From Peptoniphilus equinus (GTDB lineage: Bacteria; Bacillota; Clostridia; Tissierellales; Peptoniphilaceae): 64,000 nt of DNA. Each line of letters begins with the position of its first letter. Within the stretch, counting starts at the first letter, position 1. Below the pieces are notes generated by a model. It made no database searches and was not told the DNA's origin. It saw only the letters and a list, made by a program, of their open reading frames with translations. Shown here piece after piece: positions 47,276 through 56,650 of the stretch. A program made the position numbers and the translations under genes. Location of the stretch: NCBI RefSeq assembly GCF_027921445.1, contig NZ_CP115667.1, positions 248,001 to 312,000 on the forward strand, in the 5' to 3' direction.

Positions 47276-47974
47276 ATGAGTACTGAAAAGCAGCGACACG
47301 ATCAACAACCTCTTAAGCCGACTCACGATGTAGATCCCTTGCCGGATTTAAGCGGCGATATCACCGACGAAGCCGTGCAGGCGTCCGGGTTCAATCTCAA
47401 TATGGTCTATCACGTCCTCACAGTAGTGACCATGGGATTTTTTATCTATGCCACGTATAAGGGTTATAAACTTGGGATATTTACGTCGCAGCAGAAGTTG
47501 GATGTGTTTATTCAAACTTTAGGCCTCTGGGGCCCCCTGTTTTTTGTCGGCGTGCAGATTATTCAGGTGGTCGTGCCCATCATTCCCGGCGGTGTCACGT
47601 CCATTGCCGGCGTGGTGATCTTCGGAGCTGTCAAAGGCACGATATATAATATTATCGGATGTGGTATCGGCAGTTTCATCAATTACTTTTTGGCCCGCCA
47701 TTACGGGCGGGCTTTTGTCGGCAAACTCATCGGCATAAAAAAACTCAATCGCTACGAGAAATGGGTGAAAAAGGAAGTTCACTTTGACAAAGCTTTTGCT
47801 GTGGCCATGGTGGTGCCCATATCGCCTGATGATATTCTGTGTTTGTTCGCGGGACTGTTACGAATGCGGTTGTCGTGGTTCACCATGTGTATTCTCCTCT
47901 TGAAACCGTGGTCCATTTTAGCGTACACGTTAGGCGGAGAATGGATTGTGCGAAGATTTCTTTTGGGATGGTAA
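47276..47974 (+). CDS. TVP38/TMEM64-family membrane protein
   Basis: A 232-residue protein of the VTT/DedA-like group. After a hydrophilic 45-residue N-terminus, about five hydrophobic segments follow. The family core is IPGGVTSIAGVVIFGAVKGTIYNIIG (about 103-128, blocks PGGVTSIAGVVIFG and GTIYNIIGCGIGS) and the FAVAMVVPISPDDILCLFAG stretch near 178, with Pro-Asp loops. Relatives scramble or flip lipids in the membrane; substrate unknown here. No ribosome binding site is visible before the ATG, and a TATAAT box almost touches it. Confidence 0.85.
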   Translation: MSTEKQRHDQQPLKPTHDVDPLPDLSGDITDEAVQASGFNLNMVYHVLTVVTMGFFIYATYKGYKLGIFTSQQKLDVFIQTLGLWGPLFFVGVQIIQVVVPIIPGGVTSIAGVVIFGAVKGTIYNIIGCGIGSFINYFLARHYGRAFVGKLIGIKKLNRYEKWVKKEVHFDKAFAVAMVVPISPDDILCLFAGLLRMRLSWFTMCILLLKPWSILAYTLGGEWIVRRFLLGW

Positions 47975-48037
47975 GATTGTCAAAGAACGGGTATAGACAT
48001 AAGGTAACTTAGTTTTAACACATAGGAGGAATTGACA

Positions 48038-48394
48038 ATGAAATTAACAGAAACAGTACAAACCGGCGACTGGAAAAATGAAAAGCACGTACCTGTTATT
48101 CACACTGAAGTCAGTGAAGACGGTCTGAGAATTCACGCTCTTGTTGGGGAAGAAATTGAGCACCCTAATACTTTAGAACACCACATTGCATGGATCAAAG
48201 TGTTCTTCCAACCAGAAGAAAGCAAGTTCCCTATCGAAGTCGGCAGCTACACCTTCTCAGCACACGGCGAAGACGAAGTGTTCTCCAAACCGGAAGTATT
48301 TGCAACCGTTAAAACGGCTAAAAAAGGTACCGTTTATGCTCTTAGCTACTGCAACATTCACGGTCTTTGGGAAAGCACTGAAGAAGTTAGATAG
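48038..48394 (+). CDS. superoxide reductase (desulfoferrodoxin-type, single-iron)
   Basis: A 118-residue neelaredoxin-type superoxide reductase that converts superoxide to hydrogen peroxide without making oxygen. The iron ligands are recognisable: His in KHVPVIHTE (about 17-25), two His in HPNTLEHHIAWIK (about 43-55) and Cys plus His in CNIHGLWES (about 108-116). The N-terminal rubredoxin-like desulforedoxin domain of class I is absent. I chose ATG 48038, with AGGAGG six bases before; an upstream TTG at 48032 is too close. Electrons should come from rubredoxin (33197). Confidence 0.93.
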   Translation: MKLTETVQTGDWKNEKHVPVIHTEVSEDGLRIHALVGEEIEHPNTLEHHIAWIKVFFQPEESKFPIEVGSYTFSAHGEDEVFSKPEVFATVKTAKKGTVYALSYCNIHGLWESTEEVR

Positions 48395-48403
48395 GCACCA
48401 CAC

Positions 48404-48429
48404 ACACCGAGGCGACTCGGTGTTTTTTT
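48404..48429 (+). terminator. superoxide reductase terminator
   Basis: Stem ACACCGAG/CTCGGTGT with GCGA loop, then seven T residues. Confidence 0.9.
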
Positions 48430-48452
48430 GTGTGACTTACTCTAAAATAGCC

Positions 48453-48509
48453 TTGAGATAAGAGGTGATATTACCTATAATAAATGCGTTACTAACGAAG
48501 TTATTATAG
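48453..48509 (+). promoter_or_regulatory. promoter and overlapping palindrome of the YeiH-type gene
   Basis: TTGAGA (48453-48458), 17-base spacer, TATAAT (48476-48481). The -10 box is inside one arm of a perfect nine-base inverted repeat, CTATAATAA (48475-48483) with TTATTATAG (48501-48509), which spans the likely start site. A repressor could block the promoter by binding here. Confidence 0.65.
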
Positions 48510-48523
48510 AAAAGAGGTATAAC

Positions 48524-49543
48524 ATGAAACAAAAGCTTCCGGGTTTACTCTTAGCTCTTGCCATTGCCATACCTGCATATTTTCTTGGAAAACTGGTTCC
48601 TGTGGTCGGCGGTCCTGTCTTTGCCATTGTCATCGGCATGGCACTCTCCGGGCTGGTTGCTGACAAGCACAATCTGGATGCCGGCATCGGTTTTACCTCC
48701 AAGAAGATGCTTCAATATGCAGTTATTCTCCTTGGCTTCGGGCTCAATCTCAAAGTGGTGTTGGAAACGGGAAAAGAATCTCTGCCCATCATTCTTGCAA
48801 CCATTTCCACCTCGTTGATTCTCGCCTACATAGTGTCCAAAGTGTTGCGCATTCCCTCAAAGATCGGCATTCTTGTCGGCGTGGGTTCCTCCATCTGCGG
48901 CGGCTCTGCCATTGCAGCTACAGCGCCTGTGATTGACGCTGAAGAAAAAGAAGTGGCACAGGCCATTTCCGTCATCTTTCTCTACAATGTCATCGCTGCA
49001 GTGATCTTTCCCATATTGGGACAAGTTATCGGATTCAGCACCACGGATCCCACTGCATTCGGAATCTTTGCCGGCACGGCGGTCAACGACACGTCATCGG
49101 TCACGGCTGCGGCATCCACTTGGGACAGCTTATTCGGTTTGGGGACAGGGACGTTGGATAAAGCCGTCACTGTGAAACTCACCCGAACCCTGGCCATCAT
49201 TCCTATTACTTTGGCCCTTTCCATTCATGGTGCACGGCAAGGTCGCCATGGCGACGACAAGCCGAACTTTCGATCCATGGTGCCGAGCTTTATCATCTAT
49301 TTCGTCCTGGCCTCGGTGCTCACCACAGTCGTTGTGGCCATGGGCGGCGACGCGGGAATCTTTGCACCGCTAAAAGACCTCTCCAAATTCTTCATTATTA
49401 TGGCCATGGCGGCGATCGGACTGAAAACCAATCCCATCCATCTCATTCGCACTGGAGGCAAGGCGCTTCTCCTCGGACTGATCTGCTGGATTGGCATCAC
49501 CGGCGTCAGTTTGATTATGCAGCATATGATGGGTCTGTGGTAA
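48524..49543 (+). CDS. YeiH-family putative sulfate exporter
   Basis: A 339-residue integral membrane protein with about ten hydrophobic segments, UPF0324/YeiH type. Signatures are PVVGGPVFAIVIGMALSGL (about 25-43), LLGFGLNLKVV (about 70), VGSSICGGSAIAATAPVI (about 120-137) and GTAVNDTSSVTAAAS (about 188-202). Members are annotated as putative sulfate exporters from limited evidence; transport substrate is not fixed. AGAGG precedes the ATG. Its palindrome-bearing promoter suggests regulation, but no LysR gene, common next to yeiH, is adjacent. Confidence 0.88.
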   Translation: MKQKLPGLLLALAIAIPAYFLGKLVPVVGGPVFAIVIGMALSGLVADKHNLDAGIGFTSKKMLQYAVILLGFGLNLKVVLETGKESLPIILATISTSLILAYIVSKVLRIPSKIGILVGVGSSICGGSAIAATAPVIDAEEKEVAQAISVIFLYNVIAAVIFPILGQVIGFSTTDPTAFGIFAGTAVNDTSSVTAAASTWDSLFGLGTGTLDKAVTVKLTRTLAIIPITLALSIHGARQGRHGDDKPNFRSMVPSFIIYFVLASVLTTVVVAMGGDAGIFAPLKDLSKFFIIMAMAAIGLKTNPIHLIRTGGKALLLGLICWIGITGVSLIMQHMMGLW

Positions 49544-49548
49544 AGGAT

Positions 49549-49577
49549 AAACTACTCTTTAGCAGAGTAGTTTTTTT
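49549..49577 (+). terminator. terminator of the YeiH-type gene
   Basis: Stem AAACTACTCT/AGAGTAGTTT (49549-49558 with 49564-49573), then T residues. Confidence 0.9.
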
Positions 49578-49697
49578 GTGCAATGAAAGAATTTGTGAAA
49601 TTCCCGTAAAATCTCACCGCAGATATCACAAAGGTTCGGAGCTATGGTACAATCAATATGAAGAAGTAGTAAATCGATTACATAGAAGGAGAAATTT

Positions 49698-50891
49698 ATG
49701 ACCTTATCAATGGACAAAGTTTATGAAGCAAAAGAAATGCTTACAGGCGTGGCACGCCGCACCAATCTCGTGCAGTCCAATGTCTACGAAAATGTTTACC
49801 TGAAAACTGAAAATCTGCAAAAGACCGGTTCGTTTAAGCTCCGGGGTGCTTACTATAAAATTTCTAAGCTGACTGAAGAAGAACGGGCTAAAGGGGTTGT
49901 GGCTTGCTCTGCCGGCAATCACGCTCAAGGGGTGGCTCTGGCATGCCAAAAATTGGGCATTCAAGCGACCATTTTTATGCCGGAATCCGCACCGATCTCT
50001 AAAGTCGAGGCCACTAAATCCTACGGCGCTGAAGTGAAACTCGTCGGTGAAGTGTACGACGATGCTTACAATGCGGCCATGGAATTTAATGAAAAACAAG
50101 GCGCAACCTTTATCCATCCATTTAATGATGAAACCTTAATGTGCGGACAAGGAACTGTCGGACTTGAAATTTATGAAGACTTAAGCGATGTGGATGTCGT
50201 GGTTGTTCCTGTTGGCGGCGGCGGACTTATTTCGGGTGTAGCCTATGTCATCAAACAGCTGCGCCCTGAATGTAAAATCATCGGGGTCGAAGCTGAAACA
50301 GCGGCATCTATGCAGTGTTCCATTGTCAATGGCAAGCTTTCCTGCGTGGATCATGTCTCCACCTTTGCAGACGGTATTGCTGTGAAGCAACCGGGCGAAC
50401 TGACCTACAAATACGCTGAGGAATATGTGGACGAGATGGTCGAAGTGTCCGATGACGAAATTGCCGTGGCACTTTTGGAACTCATCGAAAAGCATAAGCT
50501 GGTCACCGAAGGCTCCGGCGCTGTTTCCTATGCGGCAATTAAGAGCGGCAAAGTGGCAATAGAAGGCAAGAAAGTGGCTTTGGTGCTCTCCGGAGGCAAC
50601 ATTGACCTCAATATTTTGGATCGGGTTATCACACGGGGTCTTGTCGTCAAAGGACGTCACGCACGGTTTAAAGTAAAACTCACCGACAAACCGGGACAAA
50701 TTGGTTTGGTTGCTGATATTATAGGCAAGCTCGGCGGCAACATTCTGCGTATTGAGCACAATGACAGCCGTCCAAGCATGGAAATCAACTCCAAGATTGT
50801 CAAATTTGAAGTGGAAACGACAGATCAGGATCACATCGATCGCATCTTGAAGGCCATTGAAGATGAAGGTCTCATTATTTTGGAACGCTAA
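49698..50891 (+). CDS. ilvA: threonine ammonia-lyase
   Basis: A 397-residue PLP enzyme deaminating threonine to 2-oxobutyrate. The PLP lysine is in TGSFKLRGAYYK (about 44-55), SAGNHAQGVALACQ (about 72-85) binds the cofactor phosphate's neighbour, and VPVGGGGLISGV (about 169-180) is the phosphate loop. The C-terminal 75 residues (LTDKPGQIGLVADIIGKLGG) form one ACT domain. This size fits the single-ACT form used in catabolism (tdcB-like) and in some biosynthetic operons. It is monocistronic, with no ilv genes nearby, so threonine fermentation is likelier. Confidence 0.9.
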   Translation: MTLSMDKVYEAKEMLTGVARRTNLVQSNVYENVYLKTENLQKTGSFKLRGAYYKISKLTEEERAKGVVACSAGNHAQGVALACQKLGIQATIFMPESAPISKVEATKSYGAEVKLVGEVYDDAYNAAMEFNEKQGATFIHPFNDETLMCGQGTVGLEIYEDLSDVDVVVVPVGGGGLISGVAYVIKQLRPECKIIGVEAETAASMQCSIVNGKLSCVDHVSTFADGIAVKQPGELTYKYAEEYVDEMVEVSDDEIAVALLELIEKHKLVTEGSGAVSYAAIKSGKVAIEGKKVALVLSGGNIDLNILDRVITRGLVVKGRHARFKVKLTDKPGQIGLVADIIGKLGGNILRIEHNDSRPSMEINSKIVKFEVETTDQDHIDRILKAIEDEGLIILER

Positions 50892-50907
50892 TCGGAATGC
50901 GATATTA

Positions 50908-50937
50908 AAAACGCCGGATGTATCCGGTGTTTTTTTG
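50908..50937. terminator. terminator of threonine ammonia-lyase
   Basis: Hairpin ACGCCGGAT/ATCCGGTGT (50911-50919 with 50922-50930) flanked by AAAA and TTTTTTT. Confidence 0.85.
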
Positions 50938-51029
50938 CGGAGTTTTGTAACACGAATTTAATATAAGTCAGAGCTCTTTCTTAAAATGAGTGTCAACGTA
51001 GATGCTATAATATAGATGAGGAGATCGCC

Positions 51030-52577
51030 ATGAAAAAACGACAGTCCAACATATATATTATCGGCGCCGTCATTCTTTTGATGGCGACAGCTTTCATCGT
51101 TATATCACGCTTACATCGTCCGATTCCTGTGAGTGCCGCTGATGTGATCACGCTTCAAAGTGCCGTAAAAAGTCAAGTCACTGAAGGTAAGGGCGTGGCA
51201 GAATCTGTAGGCAAGGTCGAGGTCACGGCCTCACCCCTTCCTATTCAATCCTTCGCCGTGACAGAAGGCGAGACGGTGCGGCGAGGTCAGGTGCTCTTTG
51301 TGCTGGATGACAGCGGGATTCGTCAGGAGATTGAAAGGGTGAACCGAGCAGGTACGGTGGACAGCACGCCTGTATTTAATGCCTACGATGCGTGGAAGAG
51401 CGCTCGGGAGACCTACGAGACGGAGCTCGCCAAAGCAAAGAAAAAGAATAAAAACCTGCTCTCTTCTGAAGAGCGACAAGCCATGCAGAAGGACGTGGAT
51501 CAACTGACGGCGCAGATTGCGGCTAAGGACGTGGAGATTCCGAACCTCGAGGCCGAGAAGCAAGCTCTTGAGGAGGAAGTCAAGGCACTGGCGGCGAACA
51601 TTGAAGGGACTAAAACAGCGCTGAAGAAAAACCAAACGAATTTAAATGTGAAACAGCAGGACGCATCGGAGGACGACAACGGCACACAAGATACCTCGTC
51701 CTTGGAGTATACCGATGAAGAACGGCATATTCGCACCTTGGAAAATCAGCTGGCAGGCTATGAACACCAAAACGAAGTGCTCGCTCGCCGCAAAATTGAA
51801 CTCGAGGAGACCTTGAAGCGTCTCGCCGAAGAACAGGAGACCGATGCTAAGGAAGTGGACCGGTTGGCCGAGCGTTTAGAAAGTGGCGAGGCAACGGACA
51901 CGTCGGCGCTGGACTCTTATCGCGACGCCGTGGCGGAAGCACAGACGCATTATCTGAAGTTAAAAGCCCGGACACAGCAGGCACAAAAAGAGGCCGACGA
52001 AGCCGCAGTAGAACGACTCGCCGAGCTCTATCGCTCTCTTGAGACGACGGTGGTGAAAAGCCCTGTGGACGGTCGGGTGAGTGACCTGCGTGCCGGCGTC
52101 GGAGACGTGGTAAAAGGCCGGGTGCTCACACTGATCACTAAGGGACACACCGTCATTCATGAGACGGAAGTGTTCAATGGTAAGGTGGAGGTTGGCGATA
52201 TCGTCACCCTTAACGATACCGTCAGCGGTAAGGTGGAGGCTGTAGGAGGGAGTGACAATTCCGAGGAGCTCTATCTCAGCACGGATACGCCAATTGAGGG
52301 CGACGTCACATTAAAGATCACCCGAGGGGTGGTGCAAGGGGTGCTTATTCCAAAGTCTGCCATCGGCACCAGCGGCAAACTGAAAGACTATGTGCTTCTG
52401 TGTGAGTCCGGTGAGGACGGCAAGACGCAGAAGGCTGTGATGCACCCGGTCAAGACGTTGCCTTACGATGATCACCGAGTGTTCAGCGCAGATATGACCC
52501 TTAAAGGCGCCGATATTTTTAAAAATCCGCAGCAGGTTGACGACGGTACGGCGTTCTATATCCAAGACCCACAGTAA
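51030..52577 (+). CDS. HlyD-type membrane fusion adaptor, first of two
   Basis: A 515-residue secretion/efflux adaptor. One N-terminal membrane anchor (about 8-28, IIGAVILLMATAFIVI), a lipoyl-like half (FAVTEGETVRRGQVLFVLDD, about 72-91), a long coiled coil (about 120-330, rich in Glu/Lys/Ala), the returning half (VVKSPVDGRVSDLRAGVGD, about 340-358), then beta-barrel and proximal domains. AGGAGAT precedes the ATG, with TATAAT at 51007-51012. It is followed by its own terminator, so it need not be in the operon with the ABC genes beginning at 52723. Confidence 0.85.
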   Translation: MKKRQSNIYIIGAVILLMATAFIVISRLHRPIPVSAADVITLQSAVKSQVTEGKGVAESVGKVEVTASPLPIQSFAVTEGETVRRGQVLFVLDDSGIRQEIERVNRAGTVDSTPVFNAYDAWKSARETYETELAKAKKKNKNLLSSEERQAMQKDVDQLTAQIAAKDVEIPNLEAEKQALEEEVKALAANIEGTKTALKKNQTNLNVKQQDASEDDNGTQDTSSLEYTDEERHIRTLENQLAGYEHQNEVLARRKIELEETLKRLAEEQETDAKEVDRLAERLESGEATDTSALDSYRDAVAEAQTHYLKLKARTQQAQKEADEAAVERLAELYRSLETTVVKSPVDGRVSDLRAGVGDVVKGRVLTLITKGHTVIHETEVFNGKVEVGDIVTLNDTVSGKVEAVGGSDNSEELYLSTDTPIEGDVTLKITRGVVQGVLIPKSAIGTSGKLKDYVLLCESGEDGKTQKAVMHPVKTLPYDDHRVFSADMTLKGADIFKNPQQVDDGTAFYIQDPQ

Positions 52578-52585
52578 GGTTTGAG

Positions 52586-52615
52586 AATCTCTCTGTAACA
52601 TGGGAGATTTTTTAT
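52586..52615 (+). terminator. terminator between the two adaptors
   Basis: Stem AATCTCTC/GGGAGATT (52586-52593 with 52602-52609), then TTTTTT. Confidence 0.8.
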
Positions 52616-52722
52616 TGGGCAGCTGACACAGCGATAGTATGACTGAAATTTAATTATTTCTTTAGAATCTATTTAGATTATCTTTAAGGTTTCAAGATAT
52701 AATAAAGCATGGAGGTATATGA

Positions 52723-54732
52723 ATGAACGTAGACAATATAAAGCAATTTTTCAGCTCACATAAAAAGATTCTTATTCCTGTCGGTGTACTTGCGGTAGGT
52801 CTCGCCGGATTTTCCTTTTTAGGCGGCGGCGGAGGGAACCTTGCAGAACTTCAAAAAGCGGATACGACGTTGGTGGCGCGTAAAAACTTTGCCAATACCG
52901 TCACAGAGAGCGGCACGGTGATCAGTGAGGATTCCTCGGATGTGTTTGCACAGAAAAGTTTGCCGGTGTCCAGCATTGAGGTGGAAGTCGGCGATACGGT
53001 AGTTCAGGGTCAAATCATTGCCAAACTTGACGATTCGTCCATCCGCCAACAGATCGCCGCAAAGGAAGCGCTCATCGGCTCAACCAATCGAGCTGCCGGC
53101 GTTCAGGTCAAAGGCGCTCAGGACAAGTTGAACGAGGCGGTCAAAGGTAAAGCGGAAGGCACTAATGCCCAGGTGGTCAGTGCCAACGCCGGGGTCCTTC
53201 AGGCCTACGACCAGTGGCAGCTGGCGGAGAAGACTTATGACGACTATCTGCGCAGCTTAGACATGGGTTATAACGACGCCGTCGCCGCACAGATCAGTGC
53301 CGATACCAATCTTCAAAACAGTTTAAATACTCAGAGTCTGGCGTATGAGCAGTCTAGGGAAAAGCTTGCTGAACTTGAGATCCAGACACGAAATGCCGAG
53401 TACAGCTACCAAGCGGCAAGCGCTCAGGTCGAAGCCCTGAAGTCGGAAGACAATGCCGTGACGCGGCGAATGAATGATCTCACCCTTGAAATTGAAAATC
53501 TCTCGGCGCAGTTGCAAATGCGAAGCGGCGTGGGCGGCGCTATGACGAGTAATGTGACGGGGAATGTGACGACTGATAACACCGCCGTAAACGACGCGGC
53601 ATCTGATGTCAACGGGGCAAACGCCATGGCGGCCGACGCATCCCTCCGTGCTGATGAAGTAGACATGGACGCCATTCGTGCCGACATTGAAAATCGTAAG
53701 CGGGAACTGAATGAACTGACCATGCGTTCTGCCGAGCTCAAAACAGACATCGCTGAAGCGGAAGCGGAAAAGAGTAAGTTTAAAGCGCTTCTCGATACGA
53801 ATCATGACACACGCCTTGCGTTGGAAAAGGAGATTGAACAACAGGCTCTGGGTGTGGAAAATGCCCAAAAAACCATGGCCGCTCAAGCAAAACAGGATCA
53901 GTTGGCCAAACAGTCTCGTGAAGATACGTTGCGCACCTACCAAAAGAACGCCGCCGATGCACGAAACGCCTATGAACGGGCAAAGGAGAATGTCACCGTG
54001 GCCCTGGCTCAACAGGACTCGGAAATTCGAGCCCTTCAGTCCGGTGTCGAACAGGCTCAGGCAGGCGGAGACAACAGCGTGAACTCGGTGGATTTGAAAA
54101 ACCTCTATGAAGAGTTGGAAGAGACGACCATTAAGGCGCCGATTTCAGGCACAATCACCCAAGTGGATATGGTCAAAGGTCAAGTGCCGACGCAAGCCGT
54201 GGCACACATCCAAACGGTAAAACGGACTGTGGTGGAATCTCAAATTAAAGAGTTCGACTTCCCGAAAGTTCACGTGGGTATGGAGGTGGAAATCACCTCG
54301 GATGCATTGGGCCGTGATACCGTCTTTAAGGGGAAAGTAGCGTCCATCGATCCTGTGCCTAAGGCGGCGGATCCGTCGGCTCAAAAGCAGGAAGTGTCCT
54401 ACGGGACGAAAATCACCTTTGAAGATCCTGACAATAAGCTTCAACCGGGCATGACCGTGCGGATCAGGTACGTTTTGGAAGCCAAGGATGATGTCATCGT
54501 CATTCCGGCTACCGCCATCTATAAGAAAAATGATAAGGATTTTGTCCTTCTCGTTGACGACAGTGACACCGCTACCATTCGTGAAGTGAATGTACGGATT
54601 ATTACCGGTAACGATGTGGAATCGGTGGTGGAATCGGACCATTTCAAAGGCAAGGTTCGCGTGTTGAATATGCCGGATCAATATCCGTCAGGGACGGAAG
54701 TTCAACTGGTTGACACGGTGGCGACGCCATGA
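52723..54732 (+). CDS. HlyD/MacA-type adaptor of ABC exporter, second of two
   Basis: A 669-residue adaptor, longer than usual MacA (about 370). N-terminal membrane segment at 16-34 (ILIPVGVLAVGLAGFSFLG), lipoyl half SSIEVEVGDTVVQGQIIAKL (about 85-104), a very long interrupted coiled coil (about 130-455) containing an Asn/Thr/Ala-rich break near 270-300, then lipoyl half IKAPISGTITQVDMVKG (about 468-484), and a C-terminal beta domain with PGMTVRIRYVLEAKDD. GGAGG precedes the ATG. Its stop overlaps the ABC ATPase start by four bases, making it the adaptor of that transporter. Confidence 0.88.
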   Translation: MNVDNIKQFFSSHKKILIPVGVLAVGLAGFSFLGGGGGNLAELQKADTTLVARKNFANTVTESGTVISEDSSDVFAQKSLPVSSIEVEVGDTVVQGQIIAKLDDSSIRQQIAAKEALIGSTNRAAGVQVKGAQDKLNEAVKGKAEGTNAQVVSANAGVLQAYDQWQLAEKTYDDYLRSLDMGYNDAVAAQISADTNLQNSLNTQSLAYEQSREKLAELEIQTRNAEYSYQAASAQVEALKSEDNAVTRRMNDLTLEIENLSAQLQMRSGVGGAMTSNVTGNVTTDNTAVNDAASDVNGANAMAADASLRADEVDMDAIRADIENRKRELNELTMRSAELKTDIAEAEAEKSKFKALLDTNHDTRLALEKEIEQQALGVENAQKTMAAQAKQDQLAKQSREDTLRTYQKNAADARNAYERAKENVTVALAQQDSEIRALQSGVEQAQAGGDNSVNSVDLKNLYEELEETTIKAPISGTITQVDMVKGQVPTQAVAHIQTVKRTVVESQIKEFDFPKVHVGMEVEITSDALGRDTVFKGKVASIDPVPKAADPSAQKQEVSYGTKITFEDPDNKLQPGMTVRIRYVLEAKDDVIVIPATAIYKKNDKDFVLLVDDSDTATIREVNVRIITGNDVESVVESDHFKGKVRVLNMPDQYPSGTEVQLVDTVATP

Positions 54733-55406
54733 GAGAGCTCATTACTATGGAGGGTATCGTCAAACGCTACTACATTGGCGAACCCAACGAGCTTGAGATT
54801 CTCCACGGCATCAATCTAAAGGTCTACGACGGGGAGTTTGTCGCGATTGTCGGCGCATCAGGTTCCGGCAAGAGTACGCTGATGAATATCATCGGCCTGT
54901 TGGATCGCCAGACGGAGGGGACGTATCATCTGGACGGTCTGGATATGAGCGCAGCTAAGGACTCGGAACTCTCAGGCATTCGGAATAGAAAAATCGGTTT
55001 TGTCTTTCAAAATTTCAATTTGATTCCTCGGCTCTCGGCTCAGAAAAATGTGGAGCTGCCTATGGTGTATGCGAGGGACAAAGACGTTGATAAAGATAAG
55101 CGGGCCAAAGAACTGTTAGAGTTGGTGGAGATGAGTGACCGGGCACGGCACAATCCCAACGAGCTCTCCGGAGGGCAGAAGCAGCGGGTTGCTATCGCAA
55201 GAGCCATGGCCAACAGACCGTCCATCCTCCTGGCCGATGAGCCGACCGGAGCGTTGGACAGCAAGACGGGCCGAAGTGTTATGGATCTCTTTCATCGTCT
55301 GAACAGAGAACAGAAGATGACCATTATTCTCATCACCCACAATCCTGAGCTGGCTGCTGAAACAGGGAGAATCTTGACCATGGTGGATGGAAGGATTGAA
55401 GAATGA
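54729..55406 (+). CDS. ABC transporter ATPase (MacB/LolD type)
   Basis: A 225-residue ATP-binding subunit. Walker A is GASGSGKSTLMN (about 42-53), Q-loop FVFQNFNLIP (about 93), signature LSGGQKQRVAIARAMA (about 145-160), Walker B ILLADEPTGALDS (about 167-179) and H-loop ILITHNPE (about 201). The LLDRQTEGTYHLDG region is typical of the MacB/LolD group. Overlaps at both ends with adaptor and permease genes show one operon. Confidence 0.93.
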   Translation: MRELITMEGIVKRYYIGEPNELEILHGINLKVYDGEFVAIVGASGSGKSTLMNIIGLLDRQTEGTYHLDGLDMSAAKDSELSGIRNRKIGFVFQNFNLIPRLSAQKNVELPMVYARDKDVDKDKRAKELLELVEMSDRARHNPNELSGGQKQRVAIARAMANRPSILLADEPTGALDSKTGRSVMDLFHRLNREQKMTIILITHNPELAAETGRILTMVDGRIEE

Positions 55407-56650
55407 GTATTTTCGACAATATAAAAATGGCCTTGGAAGGCTTAAAACTCAATAAGATGCGTTCCTTTCTCACCATGCTCGGTATCATCATCGGCATCGC
55501 CTCGGTCATTGCTATTTTGACCATCGGTCAGGCCATGACACGAACCGTCTCCGAGGGGTTTGACAGCTTCAGCAAAAACTTGGTGGATGTAATGTTATAT
55601 CCGAAAGACGGTTACGACTGGGTGGATATTTCCCAGCGGGATTTCTTTACGACTCAAGATGTAGAAAATGTCAAACGGGTGATGCAAAGTTCCATCGAGA
55701 GTGCCGTGATCCAAACGGTCAGTCTGTCGGGACGCATAAAACCGGAGAGCGGATCGGAGCTTCAGGTCAACGTGAACAGCATGAGTAACGGTGCGGAAAA
55801 GATAAACAATTTAACGATGCTCACCGGCCGTTTCTACACGCAAGAAGATGTGGAAGCCTACAGAGATGTCTGTGTCATCAGTGACACTGTAGCTCAAAAG
55901 GTTTTTGGCGGCTACGCCGAGGCTCTGGGACAAGATGTGGAAGTGACCACCGGCAACGGGATTTATGTCTATCGCTGTGTGGGCGTCTATAAAAACGAAC
56001 CGATCTCCTTTGGAGCTTTCGGCGGTCAGGATGACGTGACTACACTGTATATTCCTTACAATGTGGGCGCGCGAGACCATGGCGGCGGCAACGAAACCTT
56101 TACGAGTTTTGTCGTCGTGACCCGAAACAATGAGCAAGTGGGCACTACGGCGACGAACATTGAAAAATACTTCAATGAAGGCAAATACGCCGATAACGAG
56201 ATCACCACCGTATCAGCTGAAACCTTAGATTCACAGCTGCAGCAAATCAATGACGTCATGAATAACGTGCAGCTCGCCATTGGCGGGATTGCCGCCATTT
56301 CTCTGCTCGTCGGAGGCATCGGGGTCATGAATATTCTTTTGGTTTCCGTGACGGAGCGGACTCGAGAAATCGGGGTACGTAAAGCCTTGGGTGCTACGGC
56401 TCGAGATATTCGGGGACAATTTATCACAGAGAGTATCATCATCTGCATTATAGGTGGTATTATAGGAGTACTACTGGGAGGTGCATTAGGTTATTTCGCA
56501 TCGAATCTGATGGGCAAGGGCACCTTGCCGGATCTCTTCTCTATAGTTCTGGCCGTGGGTTTCTCAATGAGTATTGGGATCTTTTTCGGATACTATCCGG
56601 CCAACAAAGCGGCGAAACTTAATCCTATTGATGCATTGAGGTATGAATAA
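55403..56650 (+). CDS. ABC transporter permease (MacB type)
   Basis: A 415-residue FtsX/MacB permease: first membrane helix at about 22-42 (LTMLGIIIGIASVIAILTIG), an extracytoplasmic domain of about 230 residues, and three C-terminal helices (about 285-400). RTREIGVRKALGATARDI (about 320-337) is the coupling helix that contacts the ATPase, and YPANKAAKLNPIDALRYE ends the protein as in MacB. It should act mechanically to drive export of a peptide, drug or lipid; substrate unknown. Confidence 0.92.
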   Translation: MSIFDNIKMALEGLKLNKMRSFLTMLGIIIGIASVIAILTIGQAMTRTVSEGFDSFSKNLVDVMLYPKDGYDWVDISQRDFFTTQDVENVKRVMQSSIESAVIQTVSLSGRIKPESGSELQVNVNSMSNGAEKINNLTMLTGRFYTQEDVEAYRDVCVISDTVAQKVFGGYAEALGQDVEVTTGNGIYVYRCVGVYKNEPISFGAFGGQDDVTTLYIPYNVGARDHGGGNETFTSFVVVTRNNEQVGTTATNIEKYFNEGKYADNEITTVSAETLDSQLQQINDVMNNVQLAIGGIAAISLLVGGIGVMNILLVSVTERTREIGVRKALGATARDIRGQFITESIIICIIGGIIGVLLGGALGYFASNLMGKGTLPDLFSIVLAVGFSMSIGIFFGYYPANKAAKLNPIDALRYE

